From Paenibacillus arenosi (GTDB lineage: Bacteria > Bacillota > Bacilli > Paenibacillales > Paenibacillaceae): 64,000 bases of DNA. The notes beneath the pieces are model-generated. The model saw nothing but the letters and a program-made list of their open reading frames with translations, made no database searches and had not been told where the DNA came from. Shown here piece after piece: positions 1-10,633 of this stretch (position 1 is the stretch's first letter; every line of letters starts with the position of its first letter). The stretch covers positions 186,001 through 250,000 of the forward strand of contig NZ_JACYTN010000002.1 in assembly GCF_014841135.1 (NCBI RefSeq). The letters run 5' to 3'. A program made the position numbers and the translations under genes.

Positions 1-24
1 AGCCCAGATCATATGAATACTCAT
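1..24 (-). CDS. folA: Dihydrofolate reductase, first 8 codons only
   Basis: Only the start of this gene lies in the window. An ATG at 24 opens the residues MSIHMIWA, which match the usual beginning of DHFR. It is preceded by a GGGGGG-type ribosome binding site 37 bases after the end of thyA. DHFR normally follows thyA because thymidylate synthase turns methylene-tetrahydrofolate into dihydrofolate, which DHFR reduces. The call rests on eight residues plus context. Confidence 0.55.
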
Positions 25-66
25 TCCGGCGTAGTCCCCCCTACTACTAGAAATTCATCACAAGTA

Positions 67-861
67 TTAAATTGCAACTGGAGCTTTAATACCAGGATGA
101 TATTCATACCCTTCGAATTCAAAATCCTCATAGCAGTAGTCAAAGATGGATTCAGGTTTGCGCTTAATCACTAACTTTGGCAATGCAAGCGGTTCTCGAG
201 ATAATTGGGTGTGTACTTGCTCCATATGATTCGAATAAATATGCACATCTCCGCCAGACCAAACAAACTCTCCCACTTCCAAGTCGCACTGCTGTGCAAT
301 CATATGCGTTAACAAAGAATAGCACGCAATATTAAATGGAAGTCCCAAAAACGTATCTACAGAGCGCATATTTAGCATGCAGCTGAGCCTTCCATCTGCT
401 ACATAGAACTGAAATGCGTAATGGCACGGAGGAAGTTTCATATTATCTACCTCACCTACATTCCAAGCAGAGACAAGTAGACGACGAGAATCTGGATTCG
501 TCTTAATTTGTTCGATCACATTTGTAATCTGATCGATAACGCGTCCGTCTGCCGCTTCCCACTTACGCCATTGAGAACCGTATACAGGTCCAAGATCTCC
601 GTTCTCATCAGCCCATTCGTTCCAAATTCGAACCCCATTCTCTTGCAAATACTTAATGTTCGTATCACCACTAAGAAACCAAAGCAGCTCATGAATGATG
701 GATTTTAAATGAAGTCGTTTCGTTGTTACAAGTGGAAAACCTGCTTGTAGGTCAAAACGAAGTTGACGCCCAAATACGGATACCGTACCTGTACCTGTAC
801 GATCTTCCTTCCTAACACCGTTGTCTAATACTTCTTGTAGTAGGTCTAAATAATTTCTCAT
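67..861 (-). CDS. thyA: Thymidylate synthase (ThyA type)
   Basis: Makes dTMP from dUMP with methylene-tetrahydrofolate as carbon donor and reductant. The 264-residue protein has the length of the E. coli enzyme. The catalytic cysteine is in the PPCHY motif near residue 146, the phosphate-binding arginines are in DSRRLL, and the conserved [12 protein letters not shown] and ending PVAI are present. The ATG at 861 was chosen because GGAGG lies just upstream and the product then begins MRNYLDLL; the frame stays open 18 codons further upstream without family similarity. It is followed by folA, the usual partner. Confidence 0.96.
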   Translation of the reverse strand: MRNYLDLLQEVLDNGVRKEDRTGTGTVSVFGRQLRFDLQAGFPLVTTKRLHLKSIIHELLWFLSGDTNIKYLQENGVRIWNEWADENGDLGPVYGSQWRKWEAADGRVIDQITNVIEQIKTNPDSRRLLVSAWNVGEVDNMKLPPCHYAFQFYVADGRLSCMLNMRSVDTFLGLPFNIACYSLLTHMIAQQCDLEVGEFVWSGGDVHIYSNHMEQVHTQLSREPLALPKLVIKRKPESIFDYCYEDFEFEGYEYHPGIKAPVAI

Positions 862-1064
862 GCTGATAAATTCCTCCGTTCTTTCCCTAACTATCTTAAC
901 AGTGTACCATTGCAATGAAAAAAAATCATCATTGACAAGGCTTTCATTTCAATACGAAAATTTTCTCAATGCTAATAAAGATTCCTATCATCAATCTGTT
1001 TTATTCATTGGTTCCTAAGCCAGAAAGCAAACCCCTACTCGTACTAATTCAATATCGCTAGCAC

Positions 1065-1099
1065 AAAAAAAGTCCCTGTCGTCGAATAGACAACAGGGA
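1065..1099 (-). terminator. Rho-independent terminator of the pdh operon
   Basis: On the minus strand an 11-base stem (TCCCTGTTGTC with its complement) and a 5-base loop are followed by a run of seven T after one C. It lies about 60 bases downstream of the pdhD stop and closes the operon before thyA. Confidence 0.88.
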
Positions 1100-1160
1100 A
1101 AAAATAAACCATATAGAACCGTAACAAATAAAACAGAATTAATAAGAGAATAAAGTTACC

Positions 1161-2570
1161 TTAGCTATGGATCGGATGACCCAATACAACCTCAGCAGCT
1201 TCCATTACGATTTCACCCAATGTTGGATGAGCGTGAACAGTCAATGCCAAGTCTTCCAATGTAGCTGCCATTTCAACAGCCAAGCCCAATTCTGCGATCA
1301 AGTTAGATGCTTCAGGACCCACGATTTGGGAACCTAGAACGATACCTGTCTCAGCATCAGCAACGATTTTCACGAAGCCATCAACGCTTCCGCCAAGGGA
1401 CAACGCACGACCGTTAGCTGCATATGGGAACTTACCGGATTTAACGTTCAAGCCTTTACCTTTTGCTTCGGATTCGGACAAGCCTACGCTTGCGCACTCT
1501 GGATCCGTGAAGCAAACAGCTGGCATAGCTTTGTAATCAACAACGCTAGGCATACCTGCGATTGCTTCAGCAGCCACTTTACCTTCGTAAGAAGCTTTGT
1601 GTGCCAATGCAAGACCAGGAACGATATCGCCGATAGCGAAGATGTGTGGAATGCTAGTACGACCTTGGTGGTCAACTTCAATAATTCCACGATCTGTCAT
1701 TTTAACATTGATCATATCAAGACCAAGCTCACCGTCAGTGTTTGGACGACGACCAACTGTAACTAGCAAGTACTCTGCAGTTACTTCTTTCGTCTCTCCG
1801 CCAACATTGAACTTAACAGTAACATCTTTATCTGTTTGCGTAGCACCTTCAGCTTGCGCACCAGCAAAGATCTCAACGCCTGTTTTCTTCATGTTTTTGG
1901 ACACGATTGTAGTCATGTCTTTGTCAAATCCAGGAAGAACCATGTCAGCGCCTTCGATGATTGTTACTTTTGTACCGAACTTGGAGTACATTTGGCCAAG
2001 CTCTGCACCGATGTATCCGCCACCGATAACGATCATGCTCTTAGGAATTTCAGGCAATTCCAACGCTTCTGTGGAAGACAAGATGCGTCCACCGAACGGG
2101 AATGCTTTCAATTCAATTGGGCGAGAACCTGTAGCGATGATACAGTTCTTGAACATGTAACGAGGTGCTTCTTGATCATTGAAAACACGTGCTTCGTTTT
2201 CGTTGATGAACATTGCTTCACCTTTGAATACTTGCACTTTGTTCTTTTTAAGAAGCGCACCAACGCCACCTGTAAGTTTTTTAACTACGCCGCCTTTGAA
2301 TTGTTGAACTTTGGAGAAGTCAACTTTGACGTTCTCCGCTGTAATACCAATTTCAGAAGCGTGTTGTGTTACTTCGTACTGATGAGCTGCGCTAATAAGA
2401 GCCTTGGAAGGAATACAACCACGGTTCAAGCACACGCCGCCAAGCTCAGACTTGTCGACGATCAATACGCTTTGTCCTAGTTGAGCAGCACGAATTGCTG
2501 CTACGTATCCACCAGGACCTGCCCCGATTACTAGTGTATCAATGTTTAAAGACGCGTCTCCTACTACCAT
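1161..2570 (-). CDS. pdhD: Dihydrolipoyl dehydrogenase, E3 of pyruvate dehydrogenase
   Basis: Reoxidises the lipoyl groups of E2 with FAD and NAD+. The 469-residue protein shows the FAD-binding GAGPGG at residues 16-21, the redox-active disulfide Cys47/Cys52 in [15 protein letters not shown], the NAD-binding GGGYIGAE near residue 180, the second FAD motif FAIGDIV, and the C-terminal HAHPTLGE with the active-site His-Glu pair. It starts three bases after the E2 gene stops, so it is the last gene of the pdhABCD operon. E3 may also serve other 2-oxoacid dehydrogenases. Confidence 0.96.
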   Translation of the reverse strand: MVVGDASLNIDTLVIGAGPGGYVAAIRAAQLGQSVLIVDKSELGGVCLNRGCIPSKALISAAHQYEVTQHASEIGITAENVKVDFSKVQQFKGGVVKKLTGGVGALLKKNKVQVFKGEAMFINENEARVFNDQEAPRYMFKNCIIATGSRPIELKAFPFGGRILSSTEALELPEIPKSMIVIGGGYIGAELGQMYSKFGTKVTIIEGADMVLPGFDKDMTTIVSKNMKKTGVEIFAGAQAEGATQTDKDVTVKFNVGGETKEVTAEYLLVTVGRRPNTDGELGLDMINVKMTDRGIIEVDHQGRTSIPHIFAIGDIVPGLALAHKASYEGKVAAEAIAGMPSVVDYKAMPAVCFTDPECASVGLSESEAKGKGLNVKSGKFPYAANGRALSLGGSVDGFVKIVADAETGIVLGSQIVGPEASNLIAELGLAVEMAATLEDLALTVHAHPTLGEIVMEAAEVVLGHPIHS

Positions 2571-2573
2571 TGC

Positions 2574-3863
2574 TTATACCTCCATGACCAGCAGTTCTGG
2601 GTTAGCCAACAACTGCTTGATATAGTTCATAAAGTTTTGAGCTGTAGCGCCATCGATTAGACGGTGGTCGAAGCTCAAGGACAATGCCATAACAGGTGCT
2701 GCAACAATCTCGCCGTTCTTCACAACTGGCTTCTCAGAAATACGTCCTGTACCCAAGATCGCAACTTCAGGGAAGTTGATGATCGGAGTGAAGAACATAC
2801 CACCTGCGGAACCGATGTTTGTGATTGTAATTGTAGAACCTCTCAACTCGTTAGGAGCAAGCTTGCCGTCACGACCGCGTGCTGCCAAGTCACGGATATC
2901 ATCAGAAATCATCCAGATGCTACGACGATCTGCGTCCTTAATAACAGGAACGATCAAGCCGTTGTCTGTATCTGCTGCGATACCGATGTTGTAGTACTTT
3001 TTGTACACGATTTCTTGTGCTTCTTCGTCGATCATTGCGTTCATAACAGGGAACTGACGTACCGCTGCTACCAATGCTTTCACGATGAATGGCAAGTAAG
3101 TAACTTTCTTGCCTTTTTGCTCCATAACCGGCTTCAAGCGGTTGCGGAATGCAACAAGTTCTGTAACGTCAACTTCGTCCATAATTGTAACGTGTGGAGC
3201 CGTGTAAGCAGATTTAACCATAGCGTTGGAAATCGCTTTACGGATACCTTTGAACGGAGTGCGCTCTTCTTCTTGTAAGCGATCAGCTGCTGGTGCCGCT
3301 GCTTTGTCAGCTTTCGCTGCTGGAGCTGCAGTCGTTTCAGCTGCTTCTACCTTAGGAGCTGCTGCTGGAGCGCCACCTTTGGAGAATGCTTCTACGTCTT
3401 CACGAGTGATCTTGCCGTTATTACCTGTTCCAGGAACGTCAGCAATGTTAATGCCAAGCTCACGAGCGAACTTACGAACGCTAGGAGTTGCCAATACTTC
3501 ACGGTTAGGAGCTGCAGGTGCTGGAGCCGCTGCTGCTTCTGCTTTAGGAGCTTCAGCTGCTGCTGGAGCCGGAGCTTCTTCCTTCGCTTCTTCTGCTGGA
3601 GCAGCTTGCTCAGGAACGTCGCCTTCCGCATCGATAATAGCTACAACTTCACCCATGTGCATTACTTGGCCGTCTTTTGCAAGAACTTCAAGTACAGTTC
3701 CGTTCACAGGACAAGGAACTTCTACGATTGCCTTGTCATTTTGTACTTCCATGATAATGTCATCATCAGTTACTTTGTCGCCTGGCTTGATAAGCATTTT
3801 GATAATTTCGCCTTCATGTAGTCCTTCACCAAGCTCTGGGAAACGATATTCAAACTTTGCCAC
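2574..3863 (-). CDS. pdhC: Dihydrolipoamide acetyltransferase, E2 of pyruvate dehydrogenase
   Basis: Core subunit of the pyruvate dehydrogenase complex, 429 residues. It has one lipoyl domain with the modified lysine in NDKA (Lys44), an Ala/Pro/Glu-rich swinging arm around residues 85-120, and a peripheral subunit-binding domain at about 125-163 (TPSVRKFARELGI). A second Ala-rich linker and the acyltransferase domain from about 200 follow. The catalytic motif DHRLIDG near residue 400 contains the active-site His. A single lipoyl domain is usual for Gram-positive E2. The repetitive Ala codons of the linkers give long open frames on the opposite strand; these are not genes. Confidence 0.96.
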   Translation of the reverse strand: MAKFEYRFPELGEGLHEGEIIKMLIKPGDKVTDDDIIMEVQNDKAIVEVPCPVNGTVLEVLAKDGQVMHMGEVVAIIDAEGDVPEQAAPAEEAKEEAPAPAAAEAPKAEAAAAPAPAAPNREVLATPSVRKFARELGINIADVPGTGNNGKITREDVEAFSKGGAPAAAPKVEAAETTAAPAAKADKAAAPAADRLQEEERTPFKGIRKAISNAMVKSAYTAPHVTIMDEVDVTELVAFRNRLKPVMEQKGKKVTYLPFIVKALVAAVRQFPVMNAMIDEEAQEIVYKKYYNIGIAADTDNGLIVPVIKDADRRSIWMISDDIRDLAARGRDGKLAPNELRGSTITITNIGSAGGMFFTPIINFPEVAILGTGRISEKPVVKNGEIVAAPVMALSLSFDHRLIDGATAQNFMNYIKQLLANPELLVMEV

Positions 3864-3904
3864 AGGTAGGTACCTCCTTCACTTCTATAACGGTTCTATC
3901 TATA

Positions 3905-4882
3905 TTAGAAATTCAATACTTTGTTAACTGCAGTTACGATACGTGCAGGAGATGGCAACCATTGATCTTCGATTTGAGCAAATGGGTAAACCGTATCTGG
4001 ACCTGCAACGCGAAGTACTGGTGCTTCAAGGTGAAGAATTGCTTTCTCGTTGATTTGAGCAATAACTTCTGCCGCAACACCGGATGTTTTTTGAGCTTCT
4101 TGAACAACGATCGCACGGTTTGTCTTCTTAACAGACTCAACGATTGTATCGATATCAAGCGGCAACAACGTACGAAGGTCGATAACCTCAGCTTGTACGC
4201 CTTCTTTTTCAAGCTCAGCAGCAGCTTTCATAGCTGTGTGAACCATAAGTCCGTAAGCCAAGATTGTTACATCTTTACCTTCGCGAACTACTTTGGCTTT
4301 ACCGATCTCAACTGTGTACTCACCTTCAGGTACTTCGTCACGGAATGCATGGTACAAGTTCAAATGCTCCATGAAGAATACAGGATCGTTTTCACGGATT
4401 GCAGAGATTAGCAAACCTTTTGCATCGTACGGGTTGGAAGGTACGATAACTTTGATACCTGGAGATTGAATAAGCAAACCTTCCAAGGAATCCGTGTGAA
4501 GCTCAGCCGCTTTAACGCCACCACCGAAAGGTGTACGGAATACGATTGGCGAGTTGTAACGTCCACCGGAACGGTAACGCATACGAGCTGCTTGAACAAC
4601 CATTTGGTCAAGTGCTTCATAGATGAAACCTACGAATTGAATCTCAGCTACTGGACGGAAACCAGTTACACCAAGACCTACTGCCATACCACCGATTGCA
4701 GACTCTGCAAGCGGCGTATCGAATACGCGCTCTTCACCAAATTCTTTTTGCAATCCTTCTGTCGCACGGAAAACGCCACCAACATGACCTACGTCTTCAC
4801 CGAAAACAAGGACGTTAGGATCTCGTTTCAACTCGACGCGCATTGCGTCGCGAATCGCTTCTTTCATATTCATTTGTGCCAT
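3905..4882 (-). CDS. pdhB: Pyruvate dehydrogenase E1 component, beta subunit
   Basis: Forms the alpha2beta2 E1 that decarboxylates pyruvate on TPP. The 325 residues match the usual length. Recognisable stretches are [19 protein letters not shown], the [10 protein letters not shown] loop, and the C-terminal part from [13 protein letters not shown] to [12 protein letters not shown]. It lies between pdhA and pdhC. The start ATG at 4882 has a GGAGGATACGAATC leader and gives the family-typical [10 protein letters not shown]. Confidence 0.95.
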   Translation of the reverse strand: MAQMNMKEAIRDAMRVELKRDPNVLVFGEDVGHVGGVFRATEGLQKEFGEERVFDTPLAESAIGGMAVGLGVTGFRPVAEIQFVGFIYEALDQMVVQAARMRYRSGGRYNSPIVFRTPFGGGVKAAELHTDSLEGLLIQSPGIKVIVPSNPYDAKGLLISAIRENDPVFFMEHLNLYHAFRDEVPEGEYTVEIGKAKVVREGKDVTILAYGLMVHTAMKAAAELEKEGVQAEVIDLRTLLPLDIDTIVESVKKTNRAIVVQEAQKTSGVAAEVIAQINEKAILHLEAPVLRVAGPDTVYPFAQIEDQWLPSPARIVTAVNKVLNF

Positions 4883-4971
4883 TGATTCGTATCCTCCTTA
4901 CATCGTCGCAAAGTAATCTTTGCCTGTCCGCTCATCGAATTATTTCGAACTTCATCTATATAAATGAAATC

Positions 4972-6120
<1,149 letters not shown>

Positions 6121-6365
6121 AAGAAATAGCGGAAAAAGTGAATATTTTGTTCTCTTGTAGCTATAACAGTTTCTTTTAACTACTATAACAGGATAAAACA
6201 AATCAGTCTAGTTCCAGTGATATTTAGCACATACATTTTGATATGTATTGTGTTCAACTTCTAGATCCATTACGCTCTATACTTTCAAGATTAATGAATG
6301 TGGACAGTTGATTCGTTCTTAGTGTTAACCAATTTCGATAAAATTTTGCATAGGTGGTGTTGCGA

Positions 6366-7100
6366 ATGTCAGATTCCGCATACTTCAAACGTACAATTGT
6401 TAAGCATGATGTTTCTTCATCTATATTGCCTACAGGAACTCGCTCGCTGCGAGTCTATTTACCTCCAGGTTTCAACGAGATTCTCAGCTACCCTGTCGTT
6501 TACTGCCAAGATGGCGAGGACTTCTTCAACTTTGGTCGCATCGCTACAATCGCTAACAAACTGATACTTGATGGCGAAATTGAGCCTATTATCATTGCAG
6601 GCGTTGATGTCGACAAAAAAGTCCGCACCGAAGAGTATTCACCAGATGGAACATTGTTTGAAACGTATACAAGATCATTTGTGGAAGAAGTCGTTCCTTT
6701 TGTAGAAGCAACTTACCCTGTACGTACCGATTGGAATGACATCGTTTTAGCAGGAGACTCATTAGGCGGTACAGTGTCCTTGCACCTTGCTCTTAAGCAG
6801 CCTGAAAAGTTCAAGCAAGTCATCTCCTTATCGGGAGCATTCTACTCTGCATCCTATCAGATTCTAGCCGCTCAACCTGATTTCAGTTGGCTTCGTATCT
6901 TTATGATTGTTGGGTTGCAAGAGACTGCGTATGAAACAGACCGTGGTGTATTTGATTTCTTGCAAATTAACCGCGACGCCAATCAGCTACTTTCCGAGCG
7001 CGGAGCTCATGTTCATTATGAAGAGCATGACGGGCAGCATCTATGGGGCTTCTGGCAAAAACATATCCCAGATGCTCTTAAATATTATTTTGAAGTCTAA
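6366..7100 (+). CDS. Esterase of the enterochelin esterase/YbbA-like family (alpha/beta hydrolase)
   Basis: A 244-residue cytoplasmic alpha/beta hydrolase of the D-type esterase family. The nucleophile elbow is GDSLGG with Ser132, the strand leading to it is DIVLAGDS, and the catalytic His is probably in EHDGQHLWGFW near the C-terminus. TRSLRVYLPPG and YPVVYCQDG are typical of the family. The start ATG at 6366 has AGGTGG seven bases upstream; the frame opens four codons earlier. The substrate cannot be told, as the family includes siderophore esterases and S-formylglutathione-like hydrolases. No siderophore genes are nearby. Confidence 0.82.
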   Translation: MSDSAYFKRTIVKHDVSSSILPTGTRSLRVYLPPGFNEILSYPVVYCQDGEDFFNFGRIATIANKLILDGEIEPIIIAGVDVDKKVRTEEYSPDGTLFETYTRSFVEEVVPFVEATYPVRTDWNDIVLAGDSLGGTVSLHLALKQPEKFKQVISLSGAFYSASYQILAAQPDFSWLRIFMIVGLQETAYETDRGVFDFLQINRDANQLLSERGAHVHYEEHDGQHLWGFWQKHIPDALKYYFEV

Positions 7101-7187
7101 ATTTTACTAGCAGCATGGTTGAAGGACTGACTGATTCCTGTAGTTGCTCGTTTGTGAATAACGATTTTAGCTATTAGCTACGACATA

Positions 7188-7228
7188 AAGAAAGAAGTGA
7201 CATGCAGCGTGCATGTCACTTCTTTCTT
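7188..7228 (+). terminator. Long stem-loop between convergent genes
   Basis: A perfect 19-base stem (left arm 7188-7206, right arm 7210-7228) with a GCG loop, followed by a pyrimidine-rich stretch on both strands. It lies between the convergent esterase (ends 7100) and tyrosine phosphatase (ends 7307), so it probably terminates both. The T-run is interrupted by C, so strength is uncertain. Confidence 0.65.
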
Positions 7229-7306
7229 CTGTTTACTTCTCTAGAAGTTTCTTAACTTCAGCAGGAAGTTAACAGGGCTATCGTATTTCTATCTATTTTA
7301 CATCTA

Positions 7307-7780
7307 TTACAAGGAATGCTCTACGCGAATTCGCTGAAGCAATCGCTCACAACCCGCTTCCACTAAACGATAGACTTCCTCAAAGTTACCCGTATAATAT
7401 GGGTCAGGAACATCCGCAATTTGCTCCTCAGGTAGCAGCGTCATAAATGTAAACACATGCCCTGTAGCTGTCGATGACCCTTCCCAAGCAATTACATTCC
7501 GCTCATTACTTGTATCCATACAAACGATATACGTAAACTGCTTAAAATCTGCAGCTGCGATTTGTCGAGCTTGTTGACCTTGATAAGAAATGTTTCGCTT
7601 ATCCAGTAACTGACGAGTACCTTCATGCGGTTGATGACCAATATGCCAGTCACCAGTACCAGCACTATCAATGGATATTACGCTAGATAACCCTAACTCC
7701 GTTACTTTTTGCCGCATAACCGCTTCCGCCATTGGCGAACGACAAATATTACCCAAACATACAAACAACACAGATACCAT
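7307..7780 (-). CDS. Low-molecular-weight protein tyrosine phosphatase
   Basis: Hydrolyses phosphotyrosine in the cytosol. The P-loop CLGNICRS gives the nucleophile Cys8 and Arg14 (CX5R followed by S), and the general acid is in the DPYY motif (VPDPYYTG). The 157-residue length is typical. The start ATG at 7780 was chosen because AGGAGG lies about ten bases upstream and the product then begins MVSVLFVCLGN; the frame is open 20 codons further. It is convergent with the esterase. No tyrosine kinase gene is visible nearby, so the substrate is unknown. YfkJ and YwlE are the B. subtilis relatives. Confidence 0.93.
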   Translation of the reverse strand: MVSVLFVCLGNICRSPMAEAVMRQKVTELGLSSVISIDSAGTGDWHIGHQPHEGTRQLLDKRNISYQGQQARQIAAADFKQFTYIVCMDTSNERNVIAWEGSSTATGHVFTFMTLLPEEQIADVPDPYYTGNFEEVYRLVEAGCERLLQRIRVEHSL

Positions 7781-7863
7781 AATCCTATTTCCTCCTTCTC
7801 TTGCTACCATTGTAGCCGCATCATTTCTGCTTTTCAACATTTGTCAACTTTGCAGCTAGTAAC

Positions 7864-7892
7864 TTGGTCATAATATAATTATCCTATATACT
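7864..7892 (+). promoter_or_regulatory. Probable promoter of thiN
   Basis: TTGGTC (7864-7869), a 17-base spacer and TATACT (7887-7892) lie 60 bases before the thiN start. The match is fair and the region is AT-rich, so this is a suggestion only. Confidence 0.42.
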
Positions 7893-7951
7893 AGATATAG
7901 AAAATACATACCTGTACCGAATATTAGAGGATTGATGAAGGAGAAAAGAAA

Positions 7952-8638
7952 ATGTCACAACAGAAGCAGCAGCTTTCTCATATATATAATGAAACAACAC
8001 AAAAGCTGCACGCTGTAATCGTCGCTGGCGGTGAACAGCCAGCATGGATCGTAAATGAACTCCAATCAGCAGATATCATTATAGGGGCTGATCGTGGTGC
8101 ATTATTTCTCGTAAAGCATGGCATTAAACCTACCCTTTCGCTAGGCGATTTCGATTCCGTTGATGAGCAAGAAGAACAGTTTATTGCTGAAAACAGTGAA
8201 CGAATGGTTGGCTTTGACGAAGTAGACAAAGATTATACCGATACTGAGCTGGCCTTGCATTATGCAATTGAATATGGAGCAACTTCGATTACTATGTACG
8301 GCACGACAGGAACACGACTAGATCATACTCTTGCTGGCATTCATCTCCTCCGGCAAACCTATGAAGCAGGCATACCTATGAAAATTGTCGATGAGCACAA
8401 TTCTATCCAACTTACCGGAGATTATTTAAAAATTGACAAAGACAGATATACGTATATGTCACTGATTCCACTAAGTATGGATGTTACTGGTATCTATTTA
8501 GATGGTTTTGTTTATCCTCTTTCAGATGCAACCCTGACAATTGGACAGTCATTAGGTGTAAGCAATCGTTGGAAGGAAGAGCATGGCACCATAAAGATCA
8601 ATAGCGGACTGGTCCTCGTCATTTGTAGTCGAGATTAA
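7952..8638 (+). CDS. thiN: Thiamine pyrophosphokinase
   Basis: Converts thiamine to TPP with ATP. The 228-residue protein has the family hallmarks GADRGA, SLGDFDSV (metal/ATP-binding Asp residues) near residue 70, DKDYTDTELAL and TGTRLDHTLAG. A clean AAGGAG site precedes the ATG. It is monocistronic and apart from the riboswitch-controlled thiamine operon 6 kb away; it supplies TPP from salvaged thiamine. Its product is the cofactor of the PDH complex encoded just upstream. Confidence 0.94.
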   Translation: MSQQKQQLSHIYNETTQKLHAVIVAGGEQPAWIVNELQSADIIIGADRGALFLVKHGIKPTLSLGDFDSVDEQEEQFIAENSERMVGFDEVDKDYTDTELALHYAIEYGATSITMYGTTGTRLDHTLAGIHLLRQTYEAGIPMKIVDEHNSIQLTGDYLKIDKDRYTYMSLIPLSMDVTGIYLDGFVYPLSDATLTIGQSLGVSNRWKEEHGTIKINSGLVLVICSRD

Positions 8639-8655
8639 TACACTTTCCCTAGTCA

Positions 8656-8696
8656 TCAAAAAGCTCTTTGCCACGGATGACCACAGCAAAGAGCTT
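8656..8696 (-). terminator. Terminator between thiN and the deacetylase gene
   Basis: A 10-base stem (AAGCTCTTTG and its complement) is followed on the minus strand by T5, ending the deacetylase transcript. An outer CCTAGT/ACTAGG pair at 8648 and 8703 extends the stem. The convergent thiN stops 18 bases before it, so it may work in both directions. Confidence 0.68.
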
Positions 8697-8788
8697 AACT
8701 AGGATTGGATGAACCTCATTTGAAGATACTATTTATTTAGTTATACAACAAATAGAAGTACATCTTTCTTACTTTATACGTATAACAA

Positions 8789-9502
8789 TTATATTTTCAT
8801 TTTCCCTGCATTTTTTTGTTCTGATATTTCAATCAATTCACTAACCGTAACGAACTGGTATCCTTCATTTAATAGAATAGGAAAAAGACGTTTGACAGCC
8901 TCAACGGTTTGCTCTCTTTCCCCGCCTCCATCATGAAGCAAGACAATAGAACCGTTCTTCATATTTTCTAACACTCTATCAAAGATAGCATCCGCTCCAG
9001 GATATTCCCAATCTCTTACATACATATCTCGTGACCAAAGTGCTAATCGATAGCCCATTTCTTCAACACGCTCTAATGTTTCCATACGAAACACACCGTA
9101 AGGAGCTCTAAACAGTTGACTCCGCGTCTTTGCGTGAGTAATGATGGCTTCCTCTGTAGTTATTATTTCTTTATCGACCTCATCATTAGTTATTGTAGAT
9201 AAATTTGGATGGAAATAGGTATGATTACCAATCTCATGGCCTTCTTCCACAATACGCCTTGTAATGTCGGGAAATTCATCTACAAATTCTCCAACTACAA
9301 AAAAGGTTGCTTTTGCGTCATATTGCTTAAATAAGTCTAGTAGTAAGGGGGTATATTCTGTAGGACCATCATCAAATGTGAAACAAACGTATAATTCACT
9401 CTCATCAGGTAGCCTGACATCTCTTATAATCCGATGATCAAGATTGTCTACTAATTCAGGATTTTCACAAAATTCTCGAAAGTCAACAATATCAGCTGCC
9501 AT
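8789..9502 (-). CDS. Polysaccharide deacetylase (NodB domain), no signal peptide
   Basis: Carbohydrate esterase family 4 fold over most of the 237 residues. The catalytic base motif is TFDDGP, the zinc-binding pair is in HEIGNHTYFHP, and later motifs LFRAPYGVF and SIVLLHDGG are present. Such enzymes remove acetyl groups from peptidoglycan or other aminosugar polymers and are normally exported or anchored. Here no signal peptide or membrane segment is seen: about 40 polar residues precede the domain. The ATG at 9502 was chosen because AAGGTG lies 7 bases upstream. The gene stands alone. The real substrate is unknown. Confidence 0.86.
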   Translation of the reverse strand: MAADIVDFREFCENPELVDNLDHRIIRDVRLPDESELYVCFTFDDGPTEYTPLLLDLFKQYDAKATFFVVGEFVDEFPDITRRIVEEGHEIGNHTYFHPNLSTITNDEVDKEIITTEEAIITHAKTRSQLFRAPYGVFRMETLERVEEMGYRLALWSRDMYVRDWEYPGADAIFDRVLENMKNGSIVLLHDGGGEREQTVEAVKRLFPILLNEGYQFVTVSELIEISEQKNAGKMKI

Positions 9503-9894
9503 ATACAATCACCTTCTCATGTAGAATTGGAATTACCCATGTTATATTAAGGAGAAATTGAACGTATTTCACATATGATAAATTAAAAGATGTTGGACTT
9601 TTTGACGTGCACAAATAGTTTCGAGTGTTACTGTGTTATAAACTTTTCTAAGCAGTAGACGTTCAATTAAAGAGGCTAGTATGTTACATGGAGTAAATTT
9701 CTGGTATGTGCCTATATTATCACATTTGAGGTTAAAGAGTCTCATTTTATTTACTATATTGAGTAGTATTTAGGCAATTTTTATAATACCTATACCCATA
9801 TGCTAATGCTAATGTTATTACCACTTATTTTCCCCTTGCAATGTGTGATTACAAGAATACAGAAGAAGAGGTAATGAAATTAAAAAAGAGACTG
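9503..9894. other. AT-rich intergenic region without a recognisable gene
   Basis: No open frame with a ribosome binding site and family-like sequence is visible here. It must hold the promoter of the deacetylase gene, but no clear -35/-10 pair stands out. The thiE operon terminator lies directly to its right. Confidence 0.5.
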
Positions 9895-9924
9895 ATAAAA
9901 AAGCTCCTACGTCTTGTAGGAGCT
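9895..9924 (-). terminator. Terminator of the thiamine operon
   Basis: On the minus strand a 9-base stem (AGCTCCTAC and complement, loop AAGAC) is followed by six or more T. It lies about 50 bases after the thiE stop. Confidence 0.87.
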
Positions 9925-9973
9925 AGAGAACAAAGTATATAAAATGATATCGTTATGTTATTTGTACATTGAC

Positions 9974-10633
9974 TTATTCAATTTTGAACCAAGGAGCTAA
10001 TTGTTTGTATATCTGAATCGCCCCTTGCTCAGCACCTAGCTCACTAGATGCTATCGCAGAGATTACTGCCACACCATCCGCTCCTGCTTTAACGACCGGA
10101 GTAACACGCTCAGCATGTATCCCCCCGATAGCAACAATGGGAACTTTGACACCAGCTCTACGCATATCCATAATTAATGACGGACCAATAACAGGATGAG
10201 AATCCTGCTTTGTCTGGGTAAAGAATATCGGTCCCACTCCAATATAGTCTGCCCCTTCATACTCTGCATCGAGAGCCTCTTCCACGTTATGGGTGGATTG
10301 ACCAATAATCGTCCCAGCAGGAAGAAGTTTGCGCGCCTTCGTTAATGACATATCCTCTTGCCCTAGATGAACGCCATCTGCCCCCAACTGTGCAGCCAGC
10401 TGTACATCATCGTTTACAATAAACAATACGTCATGTTGACGGCATAAATCTCTGAGTCGCGTACCGAGTTCCATTCGTTCATTTTCATTAAGACTTGTTT
10501 CACCAACCTTCTCTCTCCATTGAAAAGAGGTAATACCGCCTTTAATTGCACTCAGCAAAGTCTCTTCAATGCCTTGAGGACAATTTACGGAACCTGCAAC
10601 AAACATAAACATCAATTTTTTATGTAATGACAC
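9974..10633 (-). CDS. thiE: Thiamine-phosphate synthase
   Basis: Joins HMP-PP and the thiazole phosphate carboxylate to thiamine phosphate. It is a TIM-barrel protein of 219 residues with QWREK, NDDVQLAAQLGADGVHLGQED (phosphate/Mg binding), GQSTHNVEEA, GADYIGVGPIF and the phosphate-binding AIGGI. The start is a GTG at 10633, which overlaps the end of thiD by 22 bases and has an AGGGG site upstream. It is the last gene of the operon. Confidence 0.93.
   Translation of the reverse strand: MSLHKKLMFMFVAGSVNCPQGIEETLLSAIKGGITSFQWREKVGETSLNENERMELGTRLRDLCRQHDVLFIVNDDVQLAAQLGADGVHLGQEDMSLTKARKLLPAGTIIGQSTHNVEEALDAEYEGADYIGVGPIFFTQTKQDSHPVIGPSLIMDMRRAGVKVPIVAIGGIHAERVTPVVKAGADGVAVISAIASSELGAEQGAIQIYKQLAPWFKIE

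Noticed and set aside
1836-2480. Plus-strand frame of 214 codons opposite pdhD.
   Set aside because: Opposite strand of a strongly conserved gene, Cys/Phe-rich composition, no ribosome site.
3226-3927. Long plus-strand frame rich in Ala and Ser inside pdhC.
   Set aside because: It is the reverse complement of the Ala/Pro linkers of E2 and has no ribosome site or family match.
9873-9950. Tiny frame of 22 codons (MKLKKRLIKKLLRLVGAREQSI) with AAGAGGT upstream.
   Set aside because: It overlaps the thiE terminator hairpin and uses its stem as codons; a basic peptide is expected by chance from such AT-rich sequence.
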